Assembly: GCA_009784575.1 (NCBI GenBank)
Contig: WRBK01000002.1
Span: 92,484 to 156,483 of the forward strand
Reading direction: 5' to 3'
DNA: 64,000 nt
From: Defluviitaleaceae bacterium
GTDB taxonomy: Bacteria; Bacillota; Clostridia; Lachnospirales; WRAX01
The notes below the pieces were generated by a model. The model worked only from the letters and a program-made list of their open reading frames with translations. It had not been told where the DNA came from and searched no databases. Positions 26,215-35,610 of the stretch are shown here, one piece after another. The position numbers and the translations under genes are program-made. The first letter of the stretch is position 1, and each line of letters opens with the position of its first letter.

Positions 26215-26886
26215 CTATATACTAACAAACCCATAAACATCCTTACAAACAACCTCCCGCAGCTCCCCGTCCTGCATCAAAACAGTATGACACCCTCCAT
26301 CATAATATTTCAACATAGCACACTCGCCAATCCTTTCCTTGATATATGCCGCACTTTTATGCCGCACACTCTCATCATCCATGCATTGCAACACAAGCGA
26401 CGGCGGCAAAGCATCTGAAAACATACGCTTGGAGCGCGAAAGCATCCGTAAAAACTCCATGGTGGGTCTTCCAGTTGTGTTTCTAATACTTTTCTTATAA
26501 TACTCAATCTTCTCCCTATCACGCGAGATTATGTCCCGCGCAATAATCTTAGGATTCCAAAAATATATCGGTGTGTTAATAAAAACAATCTTACCGACCC
26601 TCTGCGCGCCAAATTCCATAGCTAAATGTGCAGAAATAAGACCGCCCATGGAAAAACCTATGAGATTAACCCTTTCATATTCACACAAAAGCCGTGCAAC
26701 CTCAGCTCTTGCAGATTCTATCCAATCTTTATGTGTCGTCGCGACAAGTTCTCGTCGCGCCTTACCATGCCCTGCCAAGGCTATATCATGGGTGGCAAGC
26801 CCTCGGGTACGCAAATAATCGGAGAGATATTGGGTCTCTCCGATATGTCCGCCGAAGCCGTGGATTAGGATATTGGTTTCGGTCAT
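26215..26886 (-). CDS. Alpha/beta hydrolase (esterase/lipase-like)
   Basis: 223-residue serine hydrolase. Landmarks are the oxyanion region ILIHGFGGH (residues 6-14), the nucleophile elbow GFSMGG near residue 80 and the C-terminal catalytic histidine in GGCHTVLM. Closest in shape to carboxylesterase/monoacylglycerol-lipase-type enzymes; substrate unknown. The frame continues upstream into the peptidase gene, but GAGGG eight bases before the ATG at 26886 marks the start. It lies ten bases after the peptidase gene. Confidence 0.85.
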   Translation of the reverse strand: MTETNILIHGFGGHIGETQYLSDYLRTRGLATHDIALAGHGKARRELVATTHKDWIESARAEVARLLCEYERVNLIGFSMGGLISAHLAMEFGAQRVGKIVFINTPIYFWNPKIIARDIISRDREKIEYYKKSIRNTTGRPTMEFLRMLSRSKRMFSDALPPSLVLQCMDDESVRHKSAAYIKERIGECAMLKYYDGGCHTVLMQDGELREVVCKDVYGFVSI

Positions 26887-26896
26887 TAATATACCC

Positions 26897-27679
26897 TCAT
26901 CTTTGATTCCAATACGATATAGCCAGTTCTTCCCATTCTTCCGCATATTCATTTGATGATACGAAGTTGTACAAAAATCTTCGCCATTCCTCAATCATGC
27001 CATGTATATCCTGTCCATAAACATTTATGAAGTTATCGACGTCCCAAAGAACTTTCATAAAATTGTCCATTCCGTAGGTTTCTACAAGATATATGACAAA
27101 AGATGTTGCCGTTGCATATGTGTTTATAGCGGCTATGTGGTCGGGTGCAGATACGCTTGTATAAAATGTTCCAAAACCAACATGAATTGCCCTATAATCA
27201 TGATTGGTTAGGCGATAATGAGCGGCAAAATGCCACAAGTAATCGTAATAGAACGAATACGCATGCCTTATAAAGCCTTCACCATAAATCTCATCATGAT
27301 ATGGCAAGCTATGGTCAAAATCTTCGGATTTATTGAATGTATCATTTATAAAGTCTGCAAAGCCTTCCTCTAGAGGTCTTATGGGGCGAGGTTCACCAAT
27401 TTGATGCATTACTGCGTGAACTACCTCATGACCAGCTACCATAACGCTAAGTAGGTTAAATAGCACCACCCTGTCAATAGCCATAAGTCCGCCGCCGCCG
27501 CCAAATACCAAATTACCTTCTCCATACCAAATCTGAAATGTTATATTTCTGGATTCAAATTCTCTAAACTGTGCAATAAAATCAATTGTAAAGTTTGTAG
27601 CATCATAAATGTAAGCTATGTACGCTCTTGCATCCTCCATTGAAATGCCATCTTGTAAATCACCAAACAGAAACTGCAC
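26897..27679 (-). CDS. HEXXH metallopeptidase-like domain protein, probably the C-terminal half of a split gene
   Basis: 260 residues with a zinc-peptidase motif HEVVH near residues 85-89 and a downstream acidic ligand candidate in LEEGFADF about 18 residues later, the gluzincin (peptidase MA-like) arrangement. No signal peptide is visible, and the only start (GTG 27679) has no ribosome site. The upstream lipoprotein ends six bases before in another frame, and this frame continues open upstream (CDVASVQFLFGD). A single-base change would fuse them into one lipid-anchored peptidase of about 530 residues, which I think more likely than two genes. Confidence 0.65.
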   Translation of the reverse strand: MQFLFGDLQDGISMEDARAYIAYIYDATNFTIDFIAQFREFESRNITFQIWYGEGNLVFGGGGGLMAIDRVVLFNLLSVMVAGHEVVHAVMHQIGEPRPIRPLEEGFADFINDTFNKSEDFDHSLPYHDEIYGEGFIRHAYSFYYDYLWHFAAHYRLTNHDYRAIHVGFGTFYTSVSAPDHIAAINTYATATSFVIYLVETYGMDNFMKVLWDVDNFINVYGQDIHGMIEEWRRFLYNFVSSNEYAEEWEELAISYWNQR

Positions 27680-27684
27680 ACTAG

Positions 27685-28500
27685 CTACATCACAGCAAAG
27701 GTTATTGAGTATTCAGCAATGCTGGCATCAATTGCCATAGCCCCTAAGAAGTTTAGAGTTATTGTTGTATTCATCTGATAGCCAAAGTGATTTAAGAAAA
27801 GCTCTTCTGAAAGATTTCCTGCTGACACTGAATCTCCATTCATATAGAGAGCGATTAATTCATTCAGACTATCACTTTCGGAAAGATGTTTAACAAAGAG
27901 ATATGCAATGTCAACAGCCATGGCATTTTCTGTTGTATACCACATATATGGAGAAAAGAGAAAATCACCAAAATGTTCAACTAGCTGTGGCTCGTTCGAC
28001 ATCGAACTAAACATGCCATTATTGCCCATGATATATGCCTCTAGTCCGACAGACGGCCAGATGGGCAAATTGCCACGGGATACAACGTGGGTAAATCGTC
28101 CAAGGGTGTCGTTACCGCCAAAGTTTAAACTTAACTCATTGTGCGTGAAGATATGGTCAAGCAGGTCGATTTGTGATGCATTTATTCTAATCTGTGTATC
28201 AGGTATAGCTATGAACTGCTCCAATCCTTGCGCTATGATTTCGACAATGTTTATAAAATTGGTATTAGCAGCTTCATCATTGGTTCTAAACATATAGGTT
28301 CTACGTCCTAGTTGGGCTGTGGTGGTGTAGCCAGTTGTGACAGCAACTATATTACTTGTTTCGATGAATTCGATGAATTCGATGTCAAAGTCAAGTATGG
28401 TAATTTCTTCGGTATCATCTACAACATCTTCCGAACCACAAGCAACAAAAATCATCAGGGAAAGTAGCGATACAATCAAAACCAAAAATGATTTCTTCAT
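27685..28500 (-). CDS. Putative lipoprotein, probable N-terminal half of a split metallopeptidase
   Basis: 271 residues starting with a lipoprotein signal (MKKSFLVLIVSLLSLMIFVA, lipid-modified C21) and an acidic linker (SEDVVDDTEE). The remainder is not recognised; it ends with AEYSITFAVM followed by TAG. Downstream, in the next frame, lies an HEXXH domain without its own signal or ribosome site. AAAGGAGGG, inside the end of the rluB-type gene, precedes the ATG. If intact, the product would be an extracytoplasmic membrane-tethered protein. Confidence 0.7.
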   Translation of the reverse strand: MKKSFLVLIVSLLSLMIFVACGSEDVVDDTEEITILDFDIEFIEFIETSNIVAVTTGYTTTAQLGRRTYMFRTNDEAANTNFINIVEIIAQGLEQFIAIPDTQIRINASQIDLLDHIFTHNELSLNFGGNDTLGRFTHVVSRGNLPIWPSVGLEAYIMGNNGMFSSMSNEPQLVEHFGDFLFSPYMWYTTENAMAVDIAYLFVKHLSESDSLNELIALYMNGDSVSAGNLSEELFLNHFGYQMNTTITLNFLGAMAIDASIAEYSITFAVM

Positions 28501-28503
28501 AGC

Positions 28504-29220
28504 CTAGCCCTCCTTTTTAAGTTGTGCCACCTCTTTCGTCGTCAAATGCCGCCATTGCCCAACTTTCAAGCCGCCAATGGCGATGCTGCCCATAGCGGTG
28601 CGCTTTAGCGAGACCACGCGTATGCCTAAAGCTTCAAACATCTTGCGTATCTGCCTATTGCGCCCCTCATATAACACGATTTTTGCCGTCTTTTTGTCTG
28701 CTCCGATTATGGAAAGCTCTGCTGGGCGGGTTGTGTAACCATCTATTTCCATGCCATCTGCAAAAGCTTGTGACGTGGCTTCATCAAGAGGCGCAGCCAC
28801 TTTAGCTATGTAAGTTTTATTTGAGCCATGGCGCGGATGGGAGAGCTTGTGCGTTAATGCGCCATCATTGGTTAGTAAAAGCAAGCCGCTGGTGGCATAA
28901 TCCAGCCGCCCAATAGAAAAAAGCCGTGCATCCACGCCCTCTATCAAGTCCAGCACAGTTTTACGCCCATACTGGTCAGAAGCAGAGGTGATAACGCCTG
29001 CTGGCTTGTTAAGCATGATATAAACATGCTCCTCGCCTTTAGGCACAACAAGTACGCCCTCAAAGACTACCTCATCCTTATCAGGCGTGATTTTTGCGCC
29101 AACCTGTGCTATTTGTCCATTAATCGCCACCTTGCCAGCCGCGATATACTCCTCCGCGCGGCGACGTGATGCTATGCCACAGTCAGCTAGGTATTTTTGT
29201 AATCTTATTTCATTCGTCAT
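28504..29220 (-). CDS. rluB: RsuA/RluB-family rRNA pseudouridine synthase
   Basis: 238 residues: an N-terminal S4 RNA-binding domain (RLQKYLADCGIASRRRAEEYI) and a catalytic domain with the aspartate in GRLDYATSGLLLLTNDG (near residue 102). Family enzymes make pseudouridine in 23S or 16S rRNA; Bacillota RluB modifies 23S rRNA. In many Bacillota it follows scpAB; that context is absent here. The ATG overlaps the HIT gene's stop (ATGA), so they are co-translated. Confidence 0.93.
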   Translation of the reverse strand: MTNEIRLQKYLADCGIASRRRAEEYIAAGKVAINGQIAQVGAKITPDKDEVVFEGVLVVPKGEEHVYIMLNKPAGVITSASDQYGRKTVLDLIEGVDARLFSIGRLDYATSGLLLLTNDGALTHKLSHPRHGSNKTYIAKVAAPLDEATSQAFADGMEIDGYTTRPAELSIIGADKKTAKIVLYEGRNRQIRKMFEALGIRVVSLKRTAMGSIAIGGLKVGQWRHLTTKEVAQLKKEG

Positions 29221-29564
29221 GTCTCATAAACCCCATAGCAAATATGAATGTGAATATGCTTTGTGTTCTGAAATTTCCCCTGATTCATCAGCACCTCACA
29301 GCCGCCCTTTTTATCAATTAAAAATTGCGATGCTGCCTTTATTGCCTCCATCAAATCCAGCACAATCTTATTATCCTCGGGTGTCAAATCGTGGATAGTA
29401 GGAATGTGTTTTTTGGTCTGTACGCTTACGCGCTCTTGCGAATATTCCCATGGCGCATCAAAAGCAAAGGTGTGTTCAGAATTGTATATAATCCGTTCAG
29501 GCGCAATATCGCCGCGCTCTAGCATTGCGGTTTTTTCGCAGCCCCAACATTCGTGTTTTTCCAT
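29217..29564 (-). CDS. HIT family protein
   Basis: 115-residue histidine-triad protein with the triad at the very C-terminus (H103-I-H105-I-H107). HIT proteins are nucleotide hydrolases or transferases acting on nucleoside phosphoramidates or dinucleotides. An N-terminal CWGC pair could bind zinc. The in-frame ATG at 29585 is rejected because AGGGGG is correctly spaced only for the ATG at 29564. It follows degV by 17 bases. Confidence 0.82.
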   Translation of the reverse strand: MEKHECWGCEKTAMLERGDIAPERIIYNSEHTFAFDAPWEYSQERVSVQTKKHIPTIHDLTPEDNKIVLDLMEAIKAASQFLIDKKGGCEVLMNQGKFQNTKHIHIHICYGVYET

Positions 29565-29581
29565 GCTATGCCCCCTAATCA

Positions 29582-30397
29582 TCAAAACGCCAAAATTATC
29601 CCTTTCTCATCAGCATAAAGCGAAGCCGTACCACGCGTAGGGATAATGAATATTTCCTTAAAATCAAAACGCTGACGAATAAGCCCTGCTAACTGCTCTG
29701 CCAATGTTTGGTTATTGCAATGCGATATAACGGCATTTTCACCTTCCGTCTTACGCCCGCTAGCACTAATCAATGATAGCATCTTATCCAACATTGCCTT
29801 TGTGCCACGTACTTTTGCGTACAAACCAATTTCGCCATTTCCGTCAGAGCCAAGCAGTAGCTTGACATTGAGCATACTAGCTATCTTGCCCTTTACAGCA
29901 CCGAGGCGACCGTTTTTAATCAGATTCTCAAATTTCTCAAGAACCAGATATGTCTTCATCTCATCAATAAATTTATTGACACTGTCAACTATCTGTGGCT
30001 TTGGCAATCCGCGCGCTATAAGCTCGCGTAGCTTTAATGCAACCAATGTGCCGCCAGCCGAAGCACTTTTAGAATCAAATACATGAATATCTGCAGGCAC
30101 ATCTTCTGCCGCTAACACAGCATTAGAATATGTTGCAGAAAGTGCGGCAGAAACCGTCACAACAAAGGCATCCTGTGTCATGGCATCGCTAAAAGCGGCA
30201 GGAGCAGGGGCTGCCGTACCCACCTTCTCCTTGCAATCCTGCATTTCCTGCATAAAAGTTGCTAGATTAAGATGTGAGTCATCCATATACTCCTTTTCGC
30301 CTAATCTAAGATGCAACGGAACAGTCACAATACCGTGCGCTTGCTCAATCTCTGGCGTTAGGTCACTGCTGCTGTCTACAATAATTTTGTAATTCAT
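29582..30397 (-). CDS. DegV family fatty-acid-binding protein
   Basis: 271 residues of the DegV fold, which in Bacillota (FakB) holds a fatty acid for phosphorylation by FakA. Typical blocks are IIVDSSSDLTPEI at the start, LSATYSNA (near 84), FDSKSASAGG and the C-terminal FIIPTRGTASLYADEKGIILAF part. It lies at the start of a minus-strand run leading to the HIT and RluB-type genes, and its start overlaps the stop of the methyltransferase remnant. Confidence 0.92.
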   Translation of the reverse strand: MNYKIIVDSSSDLTPEIEQAHGIVTVPLHLRLGEKEYMDDSHLNLATFMQEMQDCKEKVGTAAPAPAAFSDAMTQDAFVVTVSAALSATYSNAVLAAEDVPADIHVFDSKSASAGGTLVALKLRELIARGLPKPQIVDSVNKFIDEMKTYLVLEKFENLIKNGRLGAVKGKIASMLNVKLLLGSDGNGEIGLYAKVRGTKAMLDKMLSLISASGRKTEGENAVISHCNNQTLAEQLAGLIRQRFDFKEIFIIPTRGTASLYADEKGIILAF

Positions 30398-31020
30398 AGC
30401 TCTGCCTCCTGTCTAAAAACATTTATTTTATAGCAATTATCATTGTATTTGGTATCTTTTTTAATCGTTGTATCAAACTCTGTTGCGTATGGAGCATTGC
30501 TTGTACTCAGCACAAAATCCATTAGCTTTTGTGCCTCCCATGCCTCTAAGCCATGACATGAAACCTCTCTAACATGCCTAAATTTGCTAAATGCCTTTAT
30601 TTTGTCTGCACATGTGTTTTTGTTATTGTGCTTTGGTGGGTTTTCTTGGGCATAGTAGATTTTAGAACATTTGTCCCTCAACTCAACAAAAGCTTTTTCT
30701 ATCTCCCAATCAAATATTGGCGGCAAAGCAAAGTCATATATTGCTAAAACGCCATCTGGTTTAAGAACCCTATGAAATTCAACCAAGGAACTACCCGTAT
30801 CCATTCAGTGAAAGGCTTGCGAAACAGTGATAACGTCGGCATAGCTGTCAGGTAAACCCGTATCATTAGAGAATCCTTTTGTGAAAACAATATTGCCTTT
30901 TGCGCTTTCTTCAGCAATTGCCCTCATATCGTCATTCGGCTCAATGCCGATAGTTTTTGCAGCAATATCTTTCCATATTATCGCCGAAAGACCCGTCCCG
31001 CAACCAATATCAACCTCTTT
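30394..31020 (-). pseudogene. Class I SAM methyltransferase remnant
   Basis: Reading in the 30804 frame, the segment encodes the SAM motif VDIGCGTG immediately after the YngK-type stop codon, then IGIEPNDDM, a SQAFH stretch, and HRVLKPDGVLAIYDF. Two defects are visible: the first 35-45 residues expected before motif I are missing, and the Trp of the usual QAFHWMD motif is TGA (30805-30807). The C-terminal 136 residues are open from ATG 30804 but lack the SAM site. I read this as a truncated, decaying gene left by a deletion. Confidence 0.85.
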
Positions 31021-33201
31021 TTATTCCCTAGTAGGCTCACTTTCTTGATGCAACCTATTGACTGCCGTCACTGCAAAATTATATGACCCCCAAAGCTCCA
31101 TCAACGTATGTGAAAAATAGATACTATCATGGTCGGTTATAGCGGGAATTATCGCAAAAATATTCGCAGGATTGCTAATATCCACCACATCTTCTTGAGA
31201 TGCATAAACTACAAAATACCGCGTACGCACAAGTTCGCTGTCATTATCTTCGCCATCCCGCCAAATAATTGTGCCATTCTTGATTTCTAAATCTATAGGC
31301 ACTGAGGGTGCTGCGCCGCCAAGATGCGTAAAAGCAGGAACAAGTGCAGGGTATCTCCAAGCGTTCTCGCGCAATGCCATCATCGCATCCCAAAGCCCAA
31401 AATCTCGATTGCGCTGACTATTACGTATGTGATTATGGCTAAATATCATAGAGCCGCCAATATGTGGATTGCCCAAATTGTAATGCTCCTGCCGCAAAAA
31501 TGTACGCATACCCTCGTTTTGATATTCCACGCCACCGCGCCACTTTAAAGGAATATTGCCATCTACCATACGATATAAACCAGTGCCGATATACAAATGC
31601 GCATTGGTGTATTCGCCTTGTGAATTGCGCAACTCGCCATCTGGTCCAAAATTATGCACCAAACGTCCCCACCAGTCGGCAATGGGTCCATAAGGAGCAG
31701 CCGCAAGCGACCAGTCCCAGTAGATTTGCGGGGTAATATAATCTATAAAATTCTCAATAACCCAACGGCGCGTATCTGCATATGATGAATGGAAATTCGA
31801 CCATGATGTGGTAGATGCAGAGCCAGTATGCTCGCTAAAAGTACCACCATCATAGCCTGTAGAGCCATCGCCGCTAATCCAAACACCACCAGGGCTAATG
31901 CCAAAGCGTACCCAAGGCGCAACTTCCTTGATAGCTTCATTTACCTCGCGTATCAGCATTTCGGTATTTTCGCGCCTCCAATCGCCGCGGTCTGATAGAT
32001 GCGTACCAGAAACCCAATTGTTTTCGGCAGTATTATATCGCAACGCTACCGCATCATCATTCCAATTGGCGGGATAAAAATAATCATCAAAATGCACAGC
32101 ATCAATATCATAATTTTCAACAACTTCCATCACGCGCTCTACAATCCAAGCGCGGGCGGCAGGTACACCAGGGTCTAACACATATCGCCCTTCACCAAGC
32201 TGGATGTATTGTCCGAGGGTAGCAAAAATATTATTAGGTATCTGCGACCACTCATCGCGTATTTCCGCAAGAGATTCTACAGGTCGCCCAGCAGAGGATA
32301 GAATTATGCCATCACCGCGAGTATAACTAATAAGCGAGTGCGTAATACGATAAGGATTAAACCAAGCATGAAACTCCATATTGCGTTCGCGTGCCATCTC
32401 TATAGCGGCTTCTAAGGGGTCAAAGACGTCGCCGCGCGTATCTATAAGTTGCCCTGCAAAATTGGTCTCGCCCGTAAGCCAAGCAGACCAAGGCACAAGG
32501 TCAGAATTATAAAAAGCATCGCCAGTGGGGCTGATTTGGAATATTACGGCATTCATGCCCAGAGCTTCCATCTCATCAAAACGCAGACGAAGCTCATCTA
32601 TCTGCATATCTACATGGGCAGGCGTTGTGCCACGCGCTGCAACGCTTGGCCAATCCAAATTAATAACAGTAGCTATCCATGCCGCCCGCAAATGATACTT
32701 TTGCGGCACATCTTCGCCAATAGCAATTGTGGCAAGATATGGACGATAACGATTATATGGGTCGATTATATTGTATCTAAACAGCTCGATAGCAGTGTTT
32801 AACCTATCAATCTCAACCAAAATCTGCTCATCAGAAAGGCTTGCGTTTGCGGCATGTCTTGCTGTGGTTATAGCGGCATAAAAAGTAGCCATATCGCTAG
32901 GATAATGCCGTCCAGCCTGTATATATTCACCATATGCTGTTGCGCCATCAAATCGCCTTTGGGCATAGTTAATGAGAGCGGTAAAAGTATCTTTAGGTGA
33001 TATTTCTTGCTCCTGCGGAGTCTCTTCAACATAATTATCATGATCTTGTGAAAGTAGTGCTACGGATAAAGGGGTAGGGGTAGCCGCCAAAGCTACCTCA
33101 GGGCTACTTGTGCCAAGTATGTTAAATATTGCAATGCCTGCCGCCAATCCGCAAAGCAAGCATATAGCTATTATAGTGGGTTTTAAATAATGTGTCCTCA
33201 A
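31021..33201 (-). CDS. GHL10/YngK-type glycoside hydrolase-like protein
   Basis: 726 residues. An N-terminal signal/anchor helix (about 9-28) precedes a helical FIVAR-like region (about 65-150), then the GHL10 (formerly UPF0748/DUF187) TIM barrel beginning at LRAAWIATVINLDWPS and including MEFHAWFNPYRI and DAVHFDDYFYP, and a C-terminal FN3-like domain. Relatives are secreted or surface proteins thought to act on wall glycans. TTG at 33201 is the start with AGGAGG seven bases upstream. Its stop abuts the methyltransferase remnant in the same frame. It has its own promoter (33236-33264). Confidence 0.87.
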   Translation of the reverse strand: MRTHYLKPTIIAICLLCGLAAGIAIFNILGTSSPEVALAATPTPLSVALLSQDHDNYVEETPQEQEISPKDTFTALINYAQRRFDGATAYGEYIQAGRHYPSDMATFYAAITTARHAANASLSDEQILVEIDRLNTAIELFRYNIIDPYNRYRPYLATIAIGEDVPQKYHLRAAWIATVINLDWPSVAARGTTPAHVDMQIDELRLRFDEMEALGMNAVIFQISPTGDAFYNSDLVPWSAWLTGETNFAGQLIDTRGDVFDPLEAAIEMARERNMEFHAWFNPYRITHSLISYTRGDGIILSSAGRPVESLAEIRDEWSQIPNNIFATLGQYIQLGEGRYVLDPGVPAARAWIVERVMEVVENYDIDAVHFDDYFYPANWNDDAVALRYNTAENNWVSGTHLSDRGDWRRENTEMLIREVNEAIKEVAPWVRFGISPGGVWISGDGSTGYDGGTFSEHTGSASTTSWSNFHSSYADTRRWVIENFIDYITPQIYWDWSLAAAPYGPIADWWGRLVHNFGPDGELRNSQGEYTNAHLYIGTGLYRMVDGNIPLKWRGGVEYQNEGMRTFLRQEHYNLGNPHIGGSMIFSHNHIRNSQRNRDFGLWDAMMALRENAWRYPALVPAFTHLGGAAPSVPIDLEIKNGTIIWRDGEDNDSELVRTRYFVVYASQEDVVDISNPANIFAIIPAITDHDSIYFSHTLMELWGSYNFAVTAVNRLHQESEPTRE

Positions 33202-33235
33202 TATATTTCCTCCTCGAGATTATTGCCTATTTACT

Positions 33236-33264
33236 ATTATACAATAAGATTGTGAACTTTTCAA
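33236..33264 (-). promoter_or_regulatory. Promoter of the GHL10 gene
   Basis: TTGAAA (33259-33264) and TATAAT (33236-33241) on the minus strand with a 17-base spacer, about 30 bases before the TTG start. Confidence 0.7.
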
Positions 33265-33340
33265 AGATTTTTTTATGAGACTTTCTAAGGCCGTTGATAT
33301 ACCGAATGGTGTTGAGTATAATGGCGGGCGCAAATTACTT

Positions 33341-33471
33341 TAGGGCGTGTTCCCACTAACGAATACACATCTTTGCGGCTGATATTTCCGCATTTCTGCG
33401 TCAGCTCCTCCTTGAAATGGCAAAAATAAGACTTGCAAATCTGCATACTCTTATAGTGGGAACACGCCCTA
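33341..33471. mobile_element. MITE-like element with perfect 18-bp inverted repeats
   Basis: TAGGGCGTGTTCCCACTA (33341-33358) is repeated exactly inverted at 33454-33471. The 131-base unit codes for nothing. The terminal TA dinucleotides are compatible with the TA target duplication of IS630/mariner-type transposases. It lies in the divergent gap between the GHL10 gene and ogt. Confidence 0.8.
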
Positions 33472-33554
33472 GTATAGTTAGCGATTTGTTAGTTTTGATA
33501 TACACTATATATCGCCAAGTTTGCCGTTTGGCAAGCTGTACTTAATGTCAACTA

Positions 33555-33583
33555 TTGTAACTACAAAATTTTTATGATATACT
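33555..33583 (+). promoter_or_regulatory. Promoter of ogt and the M32 gene
   Basis: TTGTAA (33555-33560), 17 bases, TATACT (33578-33583); the ogt ATG is 25 bases further. Confidence 0.65.
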
Positions 33584-33608
33584 TGATAAGAAGAGGAGGG
33601 ACGGCACC

Positions 33609-34061
33609 ATGGAATATATTTACAAATCTCCTATTGGCGAGCTTTTGATTACTTATAACGACACCCATATCATAGGCGCACGCTTTGATACATCTCAGTG
33701 CGGAGAGTACCATGGCAACGATATAATAGCAAACTGCATCACCCAGTTAGACGAATACTTCTCGGGAAAACGCAAAATATTTGATTTGCCATTAAACCCT
33801 GAAGGTACAGAATTTCAACAGACTACATGGTCTGCTCTATGCACTATTCCTTATGGCAAAACCGCATCATACGGCGAAATAGCTGCACAAATGGGCAAGC
33901 CAAAAGCACCACGTGCCGTGGGTATGGCAAATAACAAAAATCCAATTTACATAATAATCCCATGCCACAGGGTGGTAGGTGCAGATGGTAAGCTAGTAGG
34001 ATACGGCGGCGGTCTATGGCGTAAAGAATGGCTACTTGAACATGAAACAAAAAACATATAA
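33609..34061 (+). CDS. ogt: Methylated-DNA-protein cysteine methyltransferase
   Basis: 150-residue suicide repair protein that takes the alkyl group from O6-methylguanine onto its cysteine. The active site PCHRV (C119) and the recognition-helix motif PRAVGMANNKNP are present. AGGAGGG precedes the ATG. The M32 carboxypeptidase gene starts 16 bases downstream, so both are probably on one transcript. Confidence 0.96.
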   Translation: MEYIYKSPIGELLITYNDTHIIGARFDTSQCGEYHGNDIIANCITQLDEYFSGKRKIFDLPLNPEGTEFQQTTWSALCTIPYGKTASYGEIAAQMGKPKAPRAVGMANNKNPIYIIIPCHRVVGADGKLVGYGGGLWRKEWLLEHETKNI

Positions 34062-34077
34062 AATGGAGGTAATGCAA

Positions 34078-35586
34078 ATGAACTTGGAAGCAACCATCAT
34101 GGAGTTCAAAGCTCATCTTGAAAAGATGAAAATGTACCAAAGTGCCATGAGTGTAATGAGTTTTGATGACGCGACAATTGCGCCAAAAGGTGCTACAGCA
34201 GACCGCGCAAAGCGTAATGGCTTTTTTGCCGCAGAACTTTTTGCTCTTAGCACAGGCGAAAAAATGAAGAGCTTGCTAGAAGCCCTAGAGCCACACAAAG
34301 AAGAGCTGGATGTAAACACAGCCGCAATGTATCGCCTAGTTAAGAAAAACTATGACAAAAGCGTAAAAATTCCAATTGATAAAATTCGTGCCTTCAGAGA
34401 GCTTACAAGCAAAGCAAATGATGTATGGGAAAAAGCTCGCAAGGACAACGATTTTGCCGCTTTTGCACCTTATCTGCGCGACATAGTGGCAGCCCGCAAA
34501 GAGATGGTTGAATTTGTGCGTACAGATGATGCTCCAACCTACGACTATTTGCTGGATGACTACGAGGAAGGCGCAACAATGGCTATGTACGACGAATATT
34601 TCGCAAAAGTCCGCGCCGCCATCGTGCCTCTGCTAAAAGGTGTAATGGAAAGCAAGAAAAAAATCAACTATGAGCTAGTAAAAATGTCTGTGGACATAGA
34701 AACACAGCGCAAAATCTCCGAATATGCCGCAAAAATGGTCGGCTATGACCTAAACCGTGGCTACATAGGCGAAACAGCGCATCCTTTCTGCTCCACATTC
34801 TCTCGTAATGATGTACGCATAACTACGCGCTATGATGAAAATGATTTCCTATCCAGCTTTTACAGCATTTTGCATGAATGCGGACATGCATTATATGAGC
34901 AAAATACAGGTGAAGATATAGCTGGTACAGTCCTTGCCCGCGGCGTTTCTATGGGCATACACGAAAGCCAAAGCCGCTTCTATGAAAATGTAATCGGTCG
35001 CTCCAAAGGCTTCTGGGAATACGCAACAAATGGGTTAAAAGAAATTTTGCCACAAAGCTACAAAGATGTGACCGCAACAGAATTTTATGAAGCGGCAAAC
35101 CTTGCTGGTCCATCCCTTATCCGCGTTGAAGCAGATGAGCTAACATATTCCCTTCATATAATGGTGCGCTACGAAATAGAACGCATGCTCTTTACTGAAG
35201 ACATTGATATTATGGAGTTGCCAGCCATCTGGAACAAGAAGTTTGAAGAATATCTGGGCATAACCCCTCCAAATGATGCAATGGGCGTACTACAAGACAT
35301 CCACTGGTCCTTCGGTGGCATGGGTTATTTCCCGACATATTCCATAGGTTCTGCATACAGCGCGCAATTCTTGTCATATATGAAGCGCGAAATGGACTTT
35401 GATGCTTTGGTGAAAAAAGGCGACTTTGCAACCATCACAGCATGGTTAGTGGACAAAATCCACCGCCACGGCAGTATACATACGCCAAAGGACTTGGTTC
35501 ACAAAATAGCTGGCGAACAGCTTAATGCAGATTATTATGTCGATTATTTAAATGAAAAATTTAAGTCGCTTTATGAAATACAGTAG
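34078..35586 (+). CDS. Carboxypeptidase Taq-type (M32) metallopeptidase
   Basis: 502 residues. The zinc-binding motif is H266-E-C-G-H270, followed by the third ligand region (HESQSRFYENVIGRS) and the M32 motif FGGMGYFPTYSIGSAYSAQ near 420. These enzymes remove C-terminal residues from peptides in the cytosol. Three in-frame ATGs exist; GGAGGT at 34065-34070 is best spaced for 34078. A terminator follows at 35611. Confidence 0.95.
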   Translation: MNLEATIMEFKAHLEKMKMYQSAMSVMSFDDATIAPKGATADRAKRNGFFAAELFALSTGEKMKSLLEALEPHKEELDVNTAAMYRLVKKNYDKSVKIPIDKIRAFRELTSKANDVWEKARKDNDFAAFAPYLRDIVAARKEMVEFVRTDDAPTYDYLLDDYEEGATMAMYDEYFAKVRAAIVPLLKGVMESKKKINYELVKMSVDIETQRKISEYAAKMVGYDLNRGYIGETAHPFCSTFSRNDVRITTRYDENDFLSSFYSILHECGHALYEQNTGEDIAGTVLARGVSMGIHESQSRFYENVIGRSKGFWEYATNGLKEILPQSYKDVTATEFYEAANLAGPSLIRVEADELTYSLHIMVRYEIERMLFTEDIDIMELPAIWNKKFEEYLGITPPNDAMGVLQDIHWSFGGMGYFPTYSIGSAYSAQFLSYMKREMDFDALVKKGDFATITAWLVDKIHRHGSIHTPKDLVHKIAGEQLNADYYVDYLNEKFKSLYEIQ

Positions 35587-35610
35587 TTAATAATATGATA
35601 TACACAAAGA

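Noticed and set aside
30804-30810. TGA read as tryptophan in the methyltransferase gene (recoded genetic code)
   Set aside because: ligA, the tagA-like gene and others end at TGA, and the same gene also lacks its N-terminus, so decay explains it better.
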